From contig UEIF01000019.1 of NCBI GenBank assembly GCA_900468805.1, positions 1-64,000 of the forward strand: a stretch of DNA of 64,000 bases, read 5' to 3'. This document shows, piece after piece, positions 34,912-45,400 of the stretch (position 1 is its first letter; the number at the start of each line of letters is the position of its first letter). A program made the translations under genes and the position numbers. The notes below the pieces were generated by a model. It did no database searches and was not told where the DNA came from. It saw only the letters and a list, made by a program, of their open reading frames with translations. Source of the DNA: Hyphomicrobiales bacterium (lineage in GTDB: Bacteria; Pseudomonadota; Alphaproteobacteria; Rhizobiales; Rhizobiaceae).

Positions 34912-35139
34912 TACGGCCCTCCGCCGACAGGACCGCGCGAGACAGCGGCAGATCTTCTGGTCAATCGTCCGGAAAGTTCAAACACAAGCGGCGCCCTGCA
35001 AAACCTGCAGGCGCCACCTTCACCAAAATCCTTTAAGATTAGGTGAGCAAACCAGCAGTTTCCGTCACGGAAATGCTGTCATAGTTTTGAAAAACAACGG
35101 GAAATTTCGTCTTAAACAAGGCTTGCCGGCTAACGGCGC

Positions 35140-35469
35140 TCAGACCTGCCGAAGCTTCTCGCCATCGCCGAAGAGAGAAGGGCCGTGCTGATCAATGATC
35201 TGGTGCGCCTTGCGCACCGTGCATTCGATCGCATCATCGGACGAGGAAAAGAGATCGGCGCGAATGAACTTGCGCACAAGAACGTCCTCACCAACCTTCT
35301 TTTCGATGCGCCCGGCCAGACGATACTGGCCGCCTTCCTTCTGCGGCTCGGCATAAATGGTGCAATCGCCATAGAGCTGCGGCTCGCCGGAAGGACCCGC
35401 AGATGCCTCGTTGGAGGATTTACCGCCGCCGGAAAAGACCGAAAGAATGTTTGAAAGGAACGAAGCCAT
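35140..35469 (-). CDS. HlyU family protein
   Basis: 109 residues. The HlyU domain covers about residues 30-105: YGDCTIYAEPQKEGGQYRLA, then GRIEKKV and FIRADLFSSSDDAIECTVRK. The family is named after a Vibrio haemolysin regulator but that activity is carried by a different fold; in alphaproteobacteria the role is unknown. Low-complexity N-terminus rich in Ser and Gly. It lies 36 bases downstream of ilvA on the same strand and may share its transcript. Confidence 0.82.
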   Translation of the reverse strand: MASFLSNILSVFSGGGKSSNEASAGPSGEPQLYGDCTIYAEPQKEGGQYRLAGRIEKKVGEDVLVRKFIRADLFSSSDDAIECTVRKAHQIIDQHGPSLFGDGEKLRQV

Positions 35470-35505
35470 AATTCGCCTTTAGCACGCAGTGCTGTTGACG
35501 CAAAG

Positions 35506-36756
35506 TCAAATGATGAGGTTTGCGAGGATCTCGTTTTCGGTAATGTCCTCGAACCCCATGCCTGACCTTTCGAAATTGGCGACGAGCGTCGCGAAGTTTT
35601 CCGGAGCCGTCGTTTCAATGCCGATCAGGATCGAACCGAAATTGCGCGCCGATTTCTTGAGATATTCGAAGCGGGCAATATCGTCATGCGGTCCGAGAAG
35701 ATTGAGGAAGTCGCGCAGCGCGCCGGGGCGTTGGGCAAGGCGCAGGATGAAGTATTTCTTCAAGCCGGCGTAGCGCATGGCGCGTTCCTTGACATCGGGC
35801 AGCCGCTCGAAATCGAAATTGCCACCCGAGACGACGGCAACGATCGTCTTGCCCTTGATGGCCTGGCGATCCATGGCGGCGATCGCCGTCAGCGACAGGG
35901 CGCCGGCCGGCTCCAGCACCACGCCTTCGACGTTCAGCATCTCCTGAATGGTGACGCAGATGGCGTTTTCCGGCATCAGCTTGACCTGATCAGGCGAAAA
36001 CGTCTTCAATGCTGCGAAGTTCAGGTCGCCGATACGAGCGACCGCCGCACCATCGACGAAATTGTCGACCTTGGGGAGCGTCACCAGTTGCCCCGCCTCG
36101 AGGCTGCGGCGAAGGCTCGGCGCGCCGGCAGGTTCGGCAAAGACGAAGTCGGATTGCGGCACGATGCCACCGAGAAAGCCGGTGATACCAGCGGCAAGGC
36201 CGCCGCCGCCGACCGGCAGGACGACCATGTCAGGCACCGTGCCTTCAGGAAGCTGCTGCATGATTTCTGCGGCGACAGTCGCCTGCCCCTCGATGATATC
36301 GACGTGGTCGAATGGCGGCACCATGACGCCGCCGATCGCCTCCACATGGTCGCGGGCAGCCTGATAGCACTGATCGAAGAAATCGCCGATGAGTTCAATG
36401 GTGATGAAGCCGGCGCCAAACATGCGAGTCTTGTCGATCTTCTGCCGCGGCGTGGTGACCGGCATGAAGACGACACCCGGCACGCCGAAATGGCGGCACA
36501 CGAACGCAAAACCCTGCGCGTGATTGCCGGCGGACGCGCAGACGAAGGTCTTGCCGCCCGCGCCCTCGGCGATCGCCTTGCGGAAGAAATTGAACGCGCC
36601 GCGGATCTTGTAGGATCGCACCGGCGAAAGATCCTCGCGCTTCAGCCAGATATCGGCGCCATAGCGAGCGGAAAGGTGATCATTAAGCTGCAGCGGCGTG
36701 GCGGGGAAAAGGCTGCGCATCGCCTCTTCGGCGCCTTCGACATCGTGTCTTGTCAC
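35506..36756 (-). CDS. ilvA: Threonine ammonia-lyase (threonine dehydratase), short form
   Basis: 416 residues. PLP enzyme converting threonine to 2-oxobutyrate, first step of isoleucine synthesis. PLP lysine in SPVRSYKIRGAFNFFRK, glycine-rich phosphate loop VLPVGGGGLAAGITGFLG, and a C-terminal ACT-like regulatory part (about 330-416, KKYFILRLAQRPGALRDFLN), one copy only as in the short IlvA group. The start is the GTG at 36756; the frame stays open to 37332 but would run through the divergent vanZ gene. An ATG at residue 13 is an alternative. Confidence 0.9.
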   Translation of the reverse strand: MTRHDVEGAEEAMRSLFPATPLQLNDHLSARYGADIWLKREDLSPVRSYKIRGAFNFFRKAIAEGAGGKTFVCASAGNHAQGFAFVCRHFGVPGVVFMPVTTPRQKIDKTRMFGAGFITIELIGDFFDQCYQAARDHVEAIGGVMVPPFDHVDIIEGQATVAAEIMQQLPEGTVPDMVVLPVGGGGLAAGITGFLGGIVPQSDFVFAEPAGAPSLRRSLEAGQLVTLPKVDNFVDGAAVARIGDLNFAALKTFSPDQVKLMPENAICVTIQEMLNVEGVVLEPAGALSLTAIAAMDRQAIKGKTIVAVVSGGNFDFERLPDVKERAMRYAGLKKYFILRLAQRPGALRDFLNLLGPHDDIARFEYLKKSARNFGSILIGIETTAPENFATLVANFERSGMGFEDITENEILANLII

Positions 36757-36951
36757 GTGCGTTCGTCCATTTTTCAGAAATCCAACGCCGCTATGACACA
36801 GCCAGCCAGCGGAAAGAAGCCCGTTTGCGCCATTTGCGGTTCGCTCGATGAAAGGCTTCCTTAAGTGCGTCTTCAGATCACGCCCACTATCCACGTCACG
36901 TGGACGGCTTTTAACTTGATGGCGCATAGCGATTGCTAATATGACGATATC

Positions 36952-37314
36952 ATGACATCCAAGATCGCAAAGCCACTGGCCTGGCTTCTTCTCGCCTTCA
37001 TCGTGTTCGTGACAGTTTCGCCGATCGAATTGCGACCACACACGATCGAGACACCGGATATTGACCGTGCCGCAGCTTACCTGGCGGCAGGACTGGCTTT
37101 CGCTCTTGCTTATCCGAGACAATGGAAGACAGTCGCCGTGCTGCTGATCTTCGGTGCCATCGCGATCGAATATCTGCAGTACCTGTCGCCGACGCGGCAT
37201 GCGCGCCTTCACGATGCAGGCGTCAAGGCAATGGGCGCGGCACTCGGCCTGATCGCTGGCTGGGTCTTCAACAAATGGCGTGAAGCGAAAACCGGGGCGG
37301 ATGCCGCCGCGTAA
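36952..37314 (+). CDS. VanZ-like membrane protein
   Basis: 120 residues with three or four hydrophobic segments (about 8-26, 42-58, 60-77, 92-108). The pattern FVTVSPIELRPHT and FGAIAIEYLQYLSPTRHARLHDAG cut by the conserved Glu-x-x-Gln and Asp matches VanZ-like proteins, named for teicoplanin resistance but mostly of unknown role. Stands alone between divergent ilvA and a small minus-strand gene. Confidence 0.8.
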   Translation: MTSKIAKPLAWLLLAFIVFVTVSPIELRPHTIETPDIDRAAAYLAAGLAFALAYPRQWKTVAVLLIFGAIAIEYLQYLSPTRHARLHDAGVKAMGAALGLIAGWVFNKWREAKTGADAAA

Positions 37315-37344
37315 TTTGCCAGACGCTGACAAGGGACTTGGACG

Positions 37345-37476
37345 TTAAAGCCCGCGTATCTGCAAGGCCCAGAAGAACAGTGGCACTGCTGTCACCACCG
37401 TTGCCATTAGTAGAACGGCACTCATTTTGAAAAGTCTGACGCGCCGCGTTCTTGCTCCATCCCAATCGTAAACCAT
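37345..37476 (-). CDS. 43-residue single-pass membrane protein
   Basis: Starts MVYDWDGARTRRVRLFKMSA: an acidic, aromatic head, a basic patch (RTRRVRLFK) and one hydrophobic helix of about 22 residues ending in a short basic tail (QIRGL). The basic patch before the helix predicts N-in topology. GGGAG lies 7 bases before the ATG at 37476 in a good Shine-Dalgarno position. I recall similar peptides in other rhizobia but cannot check. Function unknown. Confidence 0.65.
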   Translation of the reverse strand: MVYDWDGARTRRVRLFKMSAVLLMATVVTAVPLFFWALQIRGL

Positions 37477-37609
37477 CGTCTTACTCCCACTAAGACAATA
37501 CCTACTCAACCGCACAGTGCCTGCATTTCTTGCACCGTTGAGACCACAGACAAGCGCTGCCTATGGTTCATTCATCTTATACAAGCACATTCGAACGCGT
37601 TTATGAAGA

Positions 37610-37695
37610 TGGTGCGAGCGACGGGGATCGAACCCGTATAGCCTAAGGCCGAGAGATTTTAAGTCTCTTGCGTCTACCAGTTTCGCCACGCTCGC
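37610..37695 (-). tRNA. tRNA-Leu (anticodon TAA)
   Basis: 86 bases, class II tRNA with a long variable arm. Acceptor GCGAGCG pairs with CGCTCGC; anticodon loop CTTAAAA carries TAA between AGAGA and TCTCT; T-arm GGGTTCGATCCCC; CCA encoded at 37612-37610. It reads UUA codons, rare in this high-GC genome. Confidence 0.97.
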
Positions 37696-37790
37696 GCGCC
37701 GTCCAGATCAACGACTTGGGCGGATTCGTCAAGAAAATGTTTGCGCGACCCCACGGCGACCGGAGAGCCTACCTAAGGTATCACCGTGTC

Positions 37791-37821
37791 AAAATAAAAC
37801 GGCGGCCCAAAGGACCGCCGT
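37791..37821 (-). terminator. Terminator of wrbA
   Basis: On the minus strand ACGGCGGTCC, loop TTTG, GGCCGCCGT (37821-37799) then TTTTATTTT. Strong stem 25 bases after the wrbA stop. Confidence 0.85.
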
Positions 37822-37845
37822 CTCACAGAAAGATTTTAGCTGAAT

Positions 37846-38442
37846 TCAGGCGAGCTTTGCAGTGATCTTGGCGACATGTGCGCCCTGATACTTGGCAGCT
37901 TCAAGCTCGATTGCCGAAGGCTGGCGCGAGCCGTCGCCGTTGGTGATAGTGGATGCGCCGTAGGGCGAGCCGCCCTTGACTTCTTCCGTGCCCATCTGCC
38001 CCTGGAAAGCATAGGGAAGGCCGACATAGGCCATGCCGTGATGCAGGAAGGTCGGGACGAAGCCGAGGATCGTCGATTCCTGGCCACCGTGCTGCGTGGC
38101 GGACGAGGTGAACATCGAGCCGACTTTGCCGACGAGCTTGCCGGTGAACCACAGGCTACCGGTCTGGTCCCAGAAATTGCGCATCTGCGAAGCGACCGTG
38201 CCAAAACGCGTGCCGGCGCCGACGATGATCGCATCGTAATCAGGCAGTTCGTCAACGGTGGCGATCGGCGCTGCCTGGTCGACCTTGTAGTAGGATGCTT
38301 TGGCGACTTCTTCCGACACCAGTTCCGGAACGCGCTTGACGACGACATCAGCGCCGGCGGATTTCGCGCCTTCGGCTACGGCATATGCCATGGTTTCGAT
38401 GTGGCCATAAGCCGAGTAGTAGAGGACGAGAATCTTCGCCAT
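37846..38442 (-). CDS. wrbA: NAD(P)H:quinone oxidoreductase WrbA
   Basis: 198 residues, tetrameric flavodoxin-like enzyme that reduces quinones by two electrons. FMN loop [20 protein letters not shown], then [20 protein letters not shown] with the aromatic stack and the WrbA-specific [25 protein letters not shown] lies 5-11 bases before the ATG at 38442. Stands alone with its own terminator; divergent from the MoCF gene 230 bases away. CCGTTT-GCA-AAACGG at 38611-38625 is a perfect dyad in that shared region. Confidence 0.95.
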   Translation of the reverse strand: MAKILVLYYSAYGHIETMAYAVAEGAKSAGADVVVKRVPELVSEEVAKASYYKVDQAAPIATVDELPDYDAIIVGAGTRFGTVASQMRNFWDQTGSLWFTGKLVGKVGSMFTSSATQHGGQESTILGFVPTFLHHGMAYVGLPYAFQGQMGTEEVKGGSPYGASTITNGDGSRQPSAIELEAAKYQGAHVAKITAKLA

Positions 38443-38672
38443 TGTTATCTCCATCAAAGGATTGATTGAATTTCCTGACCGCAAGGGTTCTATCAGCGCA
38501 TCCGGTTGAACACAGCCCTGCCCCGAAGAACTCACTGTTCACTGGCTGTAGACGAAAATTCACTTGCCCTTTCGTTTGGGGTTGAACGAGCCTTCGGTTT
38601 AGCCGCTTTGCCGTTTGCAAAACGGCCAAACGACGCTACCTATTTGCAAGCTTCACACCACGGAATATCCCC

Positions 38673-39449
38673 ATGAGCAATGAGACCGTCGTTACCGCCG
38701 CCATGCTAGCCATCGGCGACGAGCTTCTTTCCGGCCGTACCAAGGACAAGAATATCGGCCACCTCGCCGACATGCTGACCATCTCGGGCATAGACCTGAA
38801 GGAGGTTCGCATCGTCGCCGACGAGGAGGATGCGATCGTTGAGGCGTTAAACGCGCTCCGCGGCAAATACGACTATGTCTTCACCTCCGGCGGCATCGGC
38901 CCGACGCATGACGATATCACTGCGGATGCCGTCTCGAAGGCTTTCGGCGTGCCCTGCGAACATGATGCGGCGGCGATGGTGCTGCTCGCCGAGATGTACA
39001 GGCGCCGCGAGATGGAATTCACCGAGGCTCGTCAGCGCATGGCACGCATGCCACGCGGTGCAGCCCATATCGCCAACCCGGTTTCGACCGCGCCCGGTTT
39101 TGTCATCGGCAATGTCTATGTGATGGCCGGCGTTCCGCAGGTGTTTCAGGCGATGGTCGACAATGTGCTGCCGACGCTGCGGACGGGCACGCCCGTCGTC
39201 TCGCTCGCCATCGCCTGCCCATATGGCGAAGGGGAGATCGGCACGCCGCTGGCGGCGATCCAGAAGGCGCATCCGGAGACCAGCATCGGCTCCTATCCGC
39301 GTTACGTGGGGCAAAAATTTTCCACCGAGATCGTGGTGCGTGGTCGCTCCCAGGATATAGTCGAGGCTGCGGGTGCGGACGTGCGGACCATGATCGAGGA
39401 TATCAGACGCAGGAAGGACATTGCCGAAAACCATTCGGCGGAAGCGTGA
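38673..39449 (+). CDS. Molybdopterin-binding (MoCF/CinA-N) domain protein
   Basis: 258 residues. The MoCF fold is shown by AAMLAIGDELLSGRTKDKNI and VFTSGGIGPTHDDITADAVS, the pterin-binding loop. It corresponds to the N-terminal half of CinA without the nicotinamide-mononucleotide deamidase part, followed by a ~85-residue tail. Such short forms are common in alphaproteobacteria; role unknown (possibly ADP-ribose or nucleotide hydrolysis). The universal stress gene follows after 99 bases. Confidence 0.87.
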   Translation: MSNETVVTAAMLAIGDELLSGRTKDKNIGHLADMLTISGIDLKEVRIVADEEDAIVEALNALRGKYDYVFTSGGIGPTHDDITADAVSKAFGVPCEHDAAAMVLLAEMYRRREMEFTEARQRMARMPRGAAHIANPVSTAPGFVIGNVYVMAGVPQVFQAMVDNVLPTLRTGTPVVSLAIACPYGEGEIGTPLAAIQKAHPETSIGSYPRYVGQKFSTEIVVRGRSQDIVEAAGADVRTMIEDIRRRKDIAENHSAEA

Positions 39450-39548
39450 AGACGGTGTGCGGCCTTGATCCCGGTCAAGGAACCGCCCCGCATTCCCGAG
39501 CATTTCTTTCCTCGCGGACCATCATTTCAGCCGCAACGGAGAATTGAT

Positions 39549-40391
39549 ATGTCTTATAAAACCATTCTCGCCATTCTGGATACAGCAGACAATAGTGGCG
39601 CTGTTGCCGATTTCGCCTTTGCCATCGCCGCAGAAAGCGGCGCCCATGTGATCGGCCTGCATGCCGAAACGATCGCCGCCGTCCCGCTGGTCGCGCCGAT
39701 GGAAATTCCCGATCCGGTCGCCGTGCAGGCGCTTCAGGACATGGCCCATGCCGAGACCATCGAGGTCGAGCGCATCTTCCGTGCCCGTGCCGATGCTGCA
39801 GGCGCTTCCTTCGAATGGCGAGCTTTTGTGACGTCGACCGGATACGGCTCTGCACCGCTGATCGAAAGCGCGCGCAGTGCCGACCTGCTGATCGCCTCGC
39901 AGGCTGATCCGGCACGGCCCTCCGACAGCCACGTGGACGTCGACGAATTCCTGTTCGAGAGCGGCCGGCCGGTGCTGATGATCCCCTACATCATCCGCCA
40001 GCCGAAGCCGATCAAGCGTGTGCTGATTGCCTGGAACGGCTCGAAGGAAGCAACGCGAGCCTGCTTCGATGCCCTGCCGATATTGAAGGCCGCTGAAGCC
40101 GTAGAGATCTTCTCCGTCGATCCGGCCGAGACCGCAACCCGATCGGCGACGACTGCCGGCGCGGAGATCGCCGCAACGCTTGCACGCCACGGCGTGAACG
40201 TGACGCTCGCCACGGCCGCAAGTGGCGACAAGAACGCCTCGCACGTCATCGAGAACCGGCTTTCGGACGACAGCATCGACCTTCTCGTCATGGGTGCCTA
40301 CACGCATTCCTGGCTGTGGCAGACGATCTTCGGTGGCACGACGAAGACACTTTTGCAGTCCATGACGGCGCTGACATTGCTGTCGCGTTAA
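39549..40391 (+). CDS. Universal stress protein, tandem UspA domains
   Basis: 280 residues holding two Usp domains (about 2-145 and 155-280). The second has the ATP-binding pattern VLIAWNGSKEATRACFDALP at its start and LLVMGAYTHSWLWQTIFGG (G-x2-G-x9-G(S/T)-like) at its end; the first is degenerate. Probably an adenine-nucleotide-binding stress protein. ACGGAG lies 8 bases before the ATG. Confidence 0.88.
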   Translation: MSYKTILAILDTADNSGAVADFAFAIAAESGAHVIGLHAETIAAVPLVAPMEIPDPVAVQALQDMAHAETIEVERIFRARADAAGASFEWRAFVTSTGYGSAPLIESARSADLLIASQADPARPSDSHVDVDEFLFESGRPVLMIPYIIRQPKPIKRVLIAWNGSKEATRACFDALPILKAAEAVEIFSVDPAETATRSATTAGAEIAATLARHGVNVTLATAASGDKNASHVIENRLSDDSIDLLVMGAYTHSWLWQTIFGGTTKTLLQSMTALTLLSR

Positions 40392-40559
40392 CGTCGCTCT
40401 TGCGTTTTGCCTCCAAATCCCGCTAATTGCGGCGACCGATGATATCAGGCTTCGGCATCCATCGCGCAGTTCCGGCTGCGCGATTTGCGTTTTGCCAGCC
40501 GATACCCACGCGGTCGCCGGCAAACGGCGTGTTGTTTTTTCATGCCGCGGAGTAACCCG

Positions 40560-41057
40560 ATGTCCCTTCCCGATAAAGCCTTCCCCGTTTCCTGGGATCA
40601 GTTCCACCGTGATGCGCGTGCGCTTGCCTGGCGGCTTGCCGGACTCGGCCAGGAGTTCAAGGCGATCGTCTGTATCACCCGTGGCGGCCTCGTTCCGGCG
40701 GCGATTATTTCGCGCGAGTTGAACATCCGCCTCATTGAGACGGTCTGCGTCGCGTCCTATCACGACTACGTCAATCAAGGCGACATGGTGCTGCTCAAGG
40801 GCATTGCGCCTGAACTGATGGAAAACGGCGGCGAAGGCGTGCTTGTCGTCGACGATCTCACGGATACCGGCAAGACAGCCGCTCAGGTGCGTGGCATGCT
40901 GCCGAAGGCGCATTTCGCCTGCGTCTACGCCAAGCCGAAGGGCGTGCCGACGATCGATACCTTCATCACCGAAGTCAGCCAGGACACCTGGATCTACTTC
41001 CCCTGGGATATGGGCTTCACCTACCAGGAGCCGATCGCCAAGGGCGCTCGCGGCTAA
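40560..41057 (+). CDS. gpt: Xanthine phosphoribosyltransferase
   Basis: 165 residues. Transfers ribose phosphate from PRPP to xanthine or guanine for purine salvage. The PRPP loop is [20 protein letters not shown], and [17 protein letters not shown] is the dinucleotide (PPi) loop; length matches Gpt of alphaproteobacteria. ATG 40560 has GGAG 7 bases upstream; the 25 codons before it in frame are of low quality. Stands alone. Confidence 0.93.
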   Translation: MSLPDKAFPVSWDQFHRDARALAWRLAGLGQEFKAIVCITRGGLVPAAIISRELNIRLIETVCVASYHDYVNQGDMVLLKGIAPELMENGGEGVLVVDDLTDTGKTAAQVRGMLPKAHFACVYAKPKGVPTIDTFITEVSQDTWIYFPWDMGFTYQEPIAKGARG

Positions 41058-41239
41058 CAGCCCATGCCGCGAGTAACCTCCGGCTTTACGACCGAAAATT
41101 GTCCCAATATTTGTCTCCCCGATAGCAGCTTCCAGCCCCGTTCGGTAACGTCCATTTTATTTTATTAGCATAGGCTCAGGCAACTACCGGTCGCAATAAC
41201 CGGATATAAAGTGTAGCTGAATGCGGTTGGGGAAACGCA

Positions 41240-41830
41240 ATGGCGTGCTGGGGCAAGATACGAACGGCAGCGGCCTTCGGGCTGATCGGCTGCCTGTTTC
41301 CTTATACGCCTGCCGGGGCCGAGCCGGCCTATATCAGCGTCGTGCGCGAATATGTCGAAACATTCGTCCGGCCGGTGGTTAAGGCTCCCGTCGTCCTGAA
41401 GGCGATCGAGGAGCAGAACGCCAGATTCAGCGATGTCAGCGAGATGGACATGCGGGTGCTGGACGAAACCTACCAGGCGGAGGTCGCCCAGGGCAATTTC
41501 CAGATGGTCAGGGCGCTGGTGGCGAAATCCGTCTCGCATTATCTCAAATCGAAGCAGGATGATTCGCAGGGAACAATCCTCGAATTCTTCGTCACCGACT
41601 GTCACGGGCTGAATGTCGGACAGAGCACCATCACGACAGACTACTGGCAGGGCGACGAGGATAAGTTTCTGCAAACCTTCGCCCGCGATTCGCAGGAGAT
41701 CTATATCAGCCCGGCGGAGCGCGACGAGTCGACCCAGCTTCTGGAAACCCAGGCAAGCTTCGTGATCACCGACGAGGCGGGCAAGCCGATCGGCACGGCG
41801 ACCGTCACGATTGCCATCGACGCCCTCTAG
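41240..41830 (+). CDS. Exported protein with a PDC/Cache-like fold
   Basis: 196 residues with an N-terminal signal (AAAFGLIGCLFPYTPAGAEP, cleavage after AGA or lipid attachment at Cys18 unlikely). The mature part, IEEQNARFSDVSEMDMRVLD and FVTDCHGLNVGQSTITTDYW, resembles periplasmic PDC/Cache ligand-binding domains of chemoreceptors and kinases, but here it stands alone with no membrane anchor or signalling domain. A free periplasmic sensor or binding protein is possible. No operon partner. Confidence 0.65.
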   Translation: MACWGKIRTAAAFGLIGCLFPYTPAGAEPAYISVVREYVETFVRPVVKAPVVLKAIEEQNARFSDVSEMDMRVLDETYQAEVAQGNFQMVRALVAKSVSHYLKSKQDDSQGTILEFFVTDCHGLNVGQSTITTDYWQGDEDKFLQTFARDSQEIYISPAERDESTQLLETQASFVITDEAGKPIGTATVTIAIDAL

Positions 41831-42412
41831 AAAGTGCTGATTTCCCTCAACGAATCGCCATGCGCATTTGCGTCTCAAAAGCCATCCTAACTTTTACCGC
41901 AGCCGGTTTTTTTGGCATTCCGGCCTCTTCCTAGCCTGGTCGTTGCTGCAAGCCCTTGTATTTTCAGGCTTACCCGACTTTCCCCAGTCTTCACAAGGCC
42001 ATCCACAAGATGTTGTGGTTAGCATTCGGTTACGTTCCACCCCTTGACGGAATCAGCCGTTTCAAACTTAATGTTTCAGATGTTGCGGCGGCGACTGAAC
42101 CGGAGGTAACGAGACCGGTTCTCCCAAGGAAAATTAAACGCAGAATCAGGGTGTTGGACCGCCGAACGCGGTGACGCCTGCAGGATTTTTTGCGCCTTTT
42201 TCCAGCCTCAAAAAGCGACATCGGGGACTGGTAAAAATAAGCTGTTAACACTATATTTAGTGTTTGCAGCCAGCCTCACCACAAGATACAGGACAGACAT
42301 CTCCGGATGACATCCTGTCACAAGACGGAACGAGCACTGGCCGCGCGAAGGGACAACGCGTAGCCAGACGGGAATTTTGCGCCCTTTCGGGTGCCAACAA
42401 GAGGTTAAGAAC
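41831..42412. other. Long leader/promoter region of nrdJ
   Basis: 582 bases without a recognisable gene. It contains a palindrome CCACAA-GATG-TTGTGG at 42003-42018, a GAACCGG/CCGGTTC hairpin at 42097-42121, and an NrdR box at 42248-42263, 165 bases before the nrdJ start. I looked for a cobalamin riboswitch, which would suit a B12 enzyme, and could not find the B12 box. Confidence 0.5.
42248..42263. promoter_or_regulatory. NrdR box upstream of nrdJ
   Basis: ACACTATATTTAGTGT is a near-perfect 16-base palindrome that matches the NrdR repressor consensus (acaCwAtATaTwGtgt). NrdR senses ATP/dATP and controls ribonucleotide reductase genes. A second site is usual 30-33 bases away; only a weak match exists near 42281. 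Confidence 0.8.
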
Positions 42413-45400
42413 ATGCGCATCGAACGTCGGTTTACGAAGGCTGGTCAAGGCGCCTATGCGGATATCGAATTCCGCAAGGCGACGAGCGAGATCAAGAACC
42501 CGGATGGGTCGATCGTTTTCCGCCTCGAGAACATCGAAGTTCCCGCGCAGTTTTCCCAGGTCGCCACCGACGTCCTGGCGCAGAAATACTTCCGCAAGGC
42601 CGGTGTCCCTGCCCGCCTGAAGAAGGTCGAGGAGAACAGTGTCCCCTCCTTCCTGTGGCGCTCCGTTGCCGACGACGCTGCGCTGAAGGATTTGCCGAAG
42701 GACGAACAGACCGGCTCGGAAATCGACGCGCGCCAGGTCTTCGATCGTCTCGCCGGCACCTGGACCTATTGGGGCTGGAAGGGCGGCTATTTCTCTTCCG
42801 AGGAAGATGCGGCAGCGTTCAAGGATGAGCTTGCCTATATGCTCGCCACGCAGCGCGTTGCCCCGAACTCCCCGCAGTGGTTCAATACCGGCCTGCACTG
42901 GGCCTATGGCATCGACGGCCCCGGCCAGGGCCATTTTTATGTCGATCCCTTTACCGGCAAGATTACCAAGTCCAAGTCTGCCTACGAACATCCGCAGCCG
43001 CATGCCTGCTTCATTCAGTCCGTCGAAGATGATCTCGTCAACGAAGGCGGCATCATGGACCTCTGGGTTCGTGAAGCGCGTCTCTTCAAATACGGCTCCG
43101 GGACCGGCTCCAACTTCTCCATGCTGCGCGGCGAAGGCGAAAAACTCTCGGGCGGCGGCCGCTCTTCCGGCCTGATGAGCTTCCTGAAAATCGGCGACCG
43201 GGCTGCCGGCGCCATCAAGTCTGGCGGTACGACACGCCGTGCGGCCAAGATGGTCGTCGTCGATATCGACCATCCCGATATCGAGGAATACATCAACTGG
43301 AAGGTCAAGGAAGAGCAGAAGGTTGCCGCTCTCGTGACCGGCTCCAAGGTCGTCGCCCAGCATCTGAAGGCGATCATGAAGGCCTGCGTGAATTGCGAAG
43401 GCGACAATGGCGACTGCTTCGACCCTGCCAAGAACCCGGCCCTGAAGCGCGAAATCCGCGCTGCCAAGAAGGATCAGGTTCCGGAAAACTATGTCCAGCG
43501 CGTCATCCAGTTCGCCCGCCAGGGCTACAAGGACATGGAGTTCAAGACCTACGACACGGACTGGGATTCGGAAGCCTATCTCACCGTTTCCGGCCAGAAT
43601 TCCAACAATTCCGTCTCGATCAAGGACAACTTCCTGCGCGCCGTCGAGGAAGATGGCGACTGGAACCTGACCGCCCGCAAGGACGGTAGGGTCATGAAGA
43701 CGCTGAAGGCCCGCGATCTCTGGGAGACGATTTCCTATGCAGCCTGGGCATCGGCCGACCCGGGCATTCACTTCAACACGACGATGAACGACTGGCACAC
43801 GTCGCCGGCTGGCGGCCCGATCCGGGGCTCGAACCCGTGCTCGGAATATATGTTCCTCGACGACACCGCCTGCAATCTCGCCTCGCTGAACCTCCTGCAG
43901 TTCAAGGACAAGGCGACGAAGCGCATCAATATCGGCGACTACGAACATGCCGTTCGTCTGTGGACCGTCGTGCTCGAAGTCTCGGTCATGATGGCGCAGT
44001 TCCCGTCGAAGCGCATTGCCGAGCTTTCCTACGAATACCGCACGCTCGGCCTCGGCTACGCCAATATCGGCGGCCTGCTGATGTCGACGGGTATCCCTTA
44101 TGACAGCTCCGAGGGCCGCGCCATTGCCGGTTCGCTGACGGCGATCATGACCGGCGTCTGCTACGCGACATCGGCCGAAATGGCTGCCGAACTCGGACCA
44201 TTCCCGAACTTCGCGCCGAACCGCGAGCACATGCTGCGCGTCATCCGTAACCATCGCCGCGCTGCGCATGGCGAAAACACAGGCTACGAGGCGCTTTCCG
44301 TGAACCCGGTCGCGCTGATCCATTCGGAGAACCCCGACCAGGATCTCGTAGCCCATGCGAAGTCTGCCTGGGACAAGGCGCTTGAGCTCGGCGAAAAGCA
44401 TGGCTACCGCAACGCGCAGGTCTCGGTTATCGCACCGACCGGCACGATCGGCCTCGTCATGGATTGCGACACGACCGGCATCGAGCCTGACTTCGCTCTG
44501 GTGAAGTTCAAGAAGCTCGCCGGCGGCGGCTACTTCAAGATCATCAACCGCGCCGTTCCGGATGCGCTGCGCACGCTCGGCTATTCCGAAAGCCAGATCG
44601 CCGAGATCGAAGCCTATGCTGTCGGCCACGGCAACCTGAACCAGGCTCCGGCTATCAATCCCTCGACGCTGAAGACCAAGGGCTTTACCGACGAGAAGGT
44701 GGAAGCCGTCAATGCCGCTCTGAAGAGCGCCTTCGATATCAAGTTCGTCTTCAACCAGTGGACGCTCGGCGCCGACTTCCTGAAGACCACTCTGAAGGTC
44801 TCCGACGAACAGCTCGGCGACATGAGCTTCAGCCTGCTCGACCATATCGGTTTCTCGAAGAAGGACATCGAGGCTGCCAACATCCATGTTTGCGGTGCGA
44901 TGACGCTGGAAGGCGCGCCTTTCCTCAAGAAGGAGCACCTGCCGGTTTTCGATTGCGCCAATCCGTGCGGCAAGATCGGCAAGCGTTATCTCTCGGTCGA
45001 AAGCCATATCCGCATGATGGCGGTTGCCCAGCCCTTCATCTCGGGTGCGATCTCCAAGACGATCAACATGCCGAACGAGGCGACTGTCGAGGATTGCAAG
45101 AACGCCTATATGCTCTCCTGGAAGCTCGGCCTGAAGGCGAACGCCCTCTATCGTGACGGCTCCAAGCTGTCGCAGCCGCTCAACGCCTCGCTGATCGAGG
45201 ACGAGAGCGACGAGGATGCGCTTGAGGATCTGATCCAGCAGCCGGCAGCGGCCCAGGCCGTGACGGTGACCGAGAAGATCATCGAGCGCGTGATCGAGCG
45301 TGTTTCCCGCGAACGCGAGAAGCTGCCGAACCGCCGCCAGGGCTATACCCAGAAGGCTGCCGTCGGCGGTCACAAGGTCTACCTGCGTACCGGCGAATTC

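Noticed and set aside
35686..36864. 392-codon plus-strand frame across ilvA
   Set aside because: Antisense shadow; ilvA on the minus strand has all PLP-enzyme motifs.
36757..37332. Extension of ilvA by 192 codons upstream
   Set aside because: It would overlap the vanZ-like gene on the other strand and the added residues do not resemble any dehydratase N-terminus; homologues begin near the GTG at 36756.
39522..40913. 463-codon minus-strand frame across the universal stress and gpt genes
   Set aside because: Overlaps two recognisable plus-strand genes and has no family features.
41831..42412. Cobalamin riboswitch in front of the B12-dependent reductase
   Set aside because: I looked for the B12 box and the conserved GGGAA core and found only partial, unordered matches such as TAGCCAGACGGGAA. 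B12-dependent isozymes are also not usually repressed by B12.
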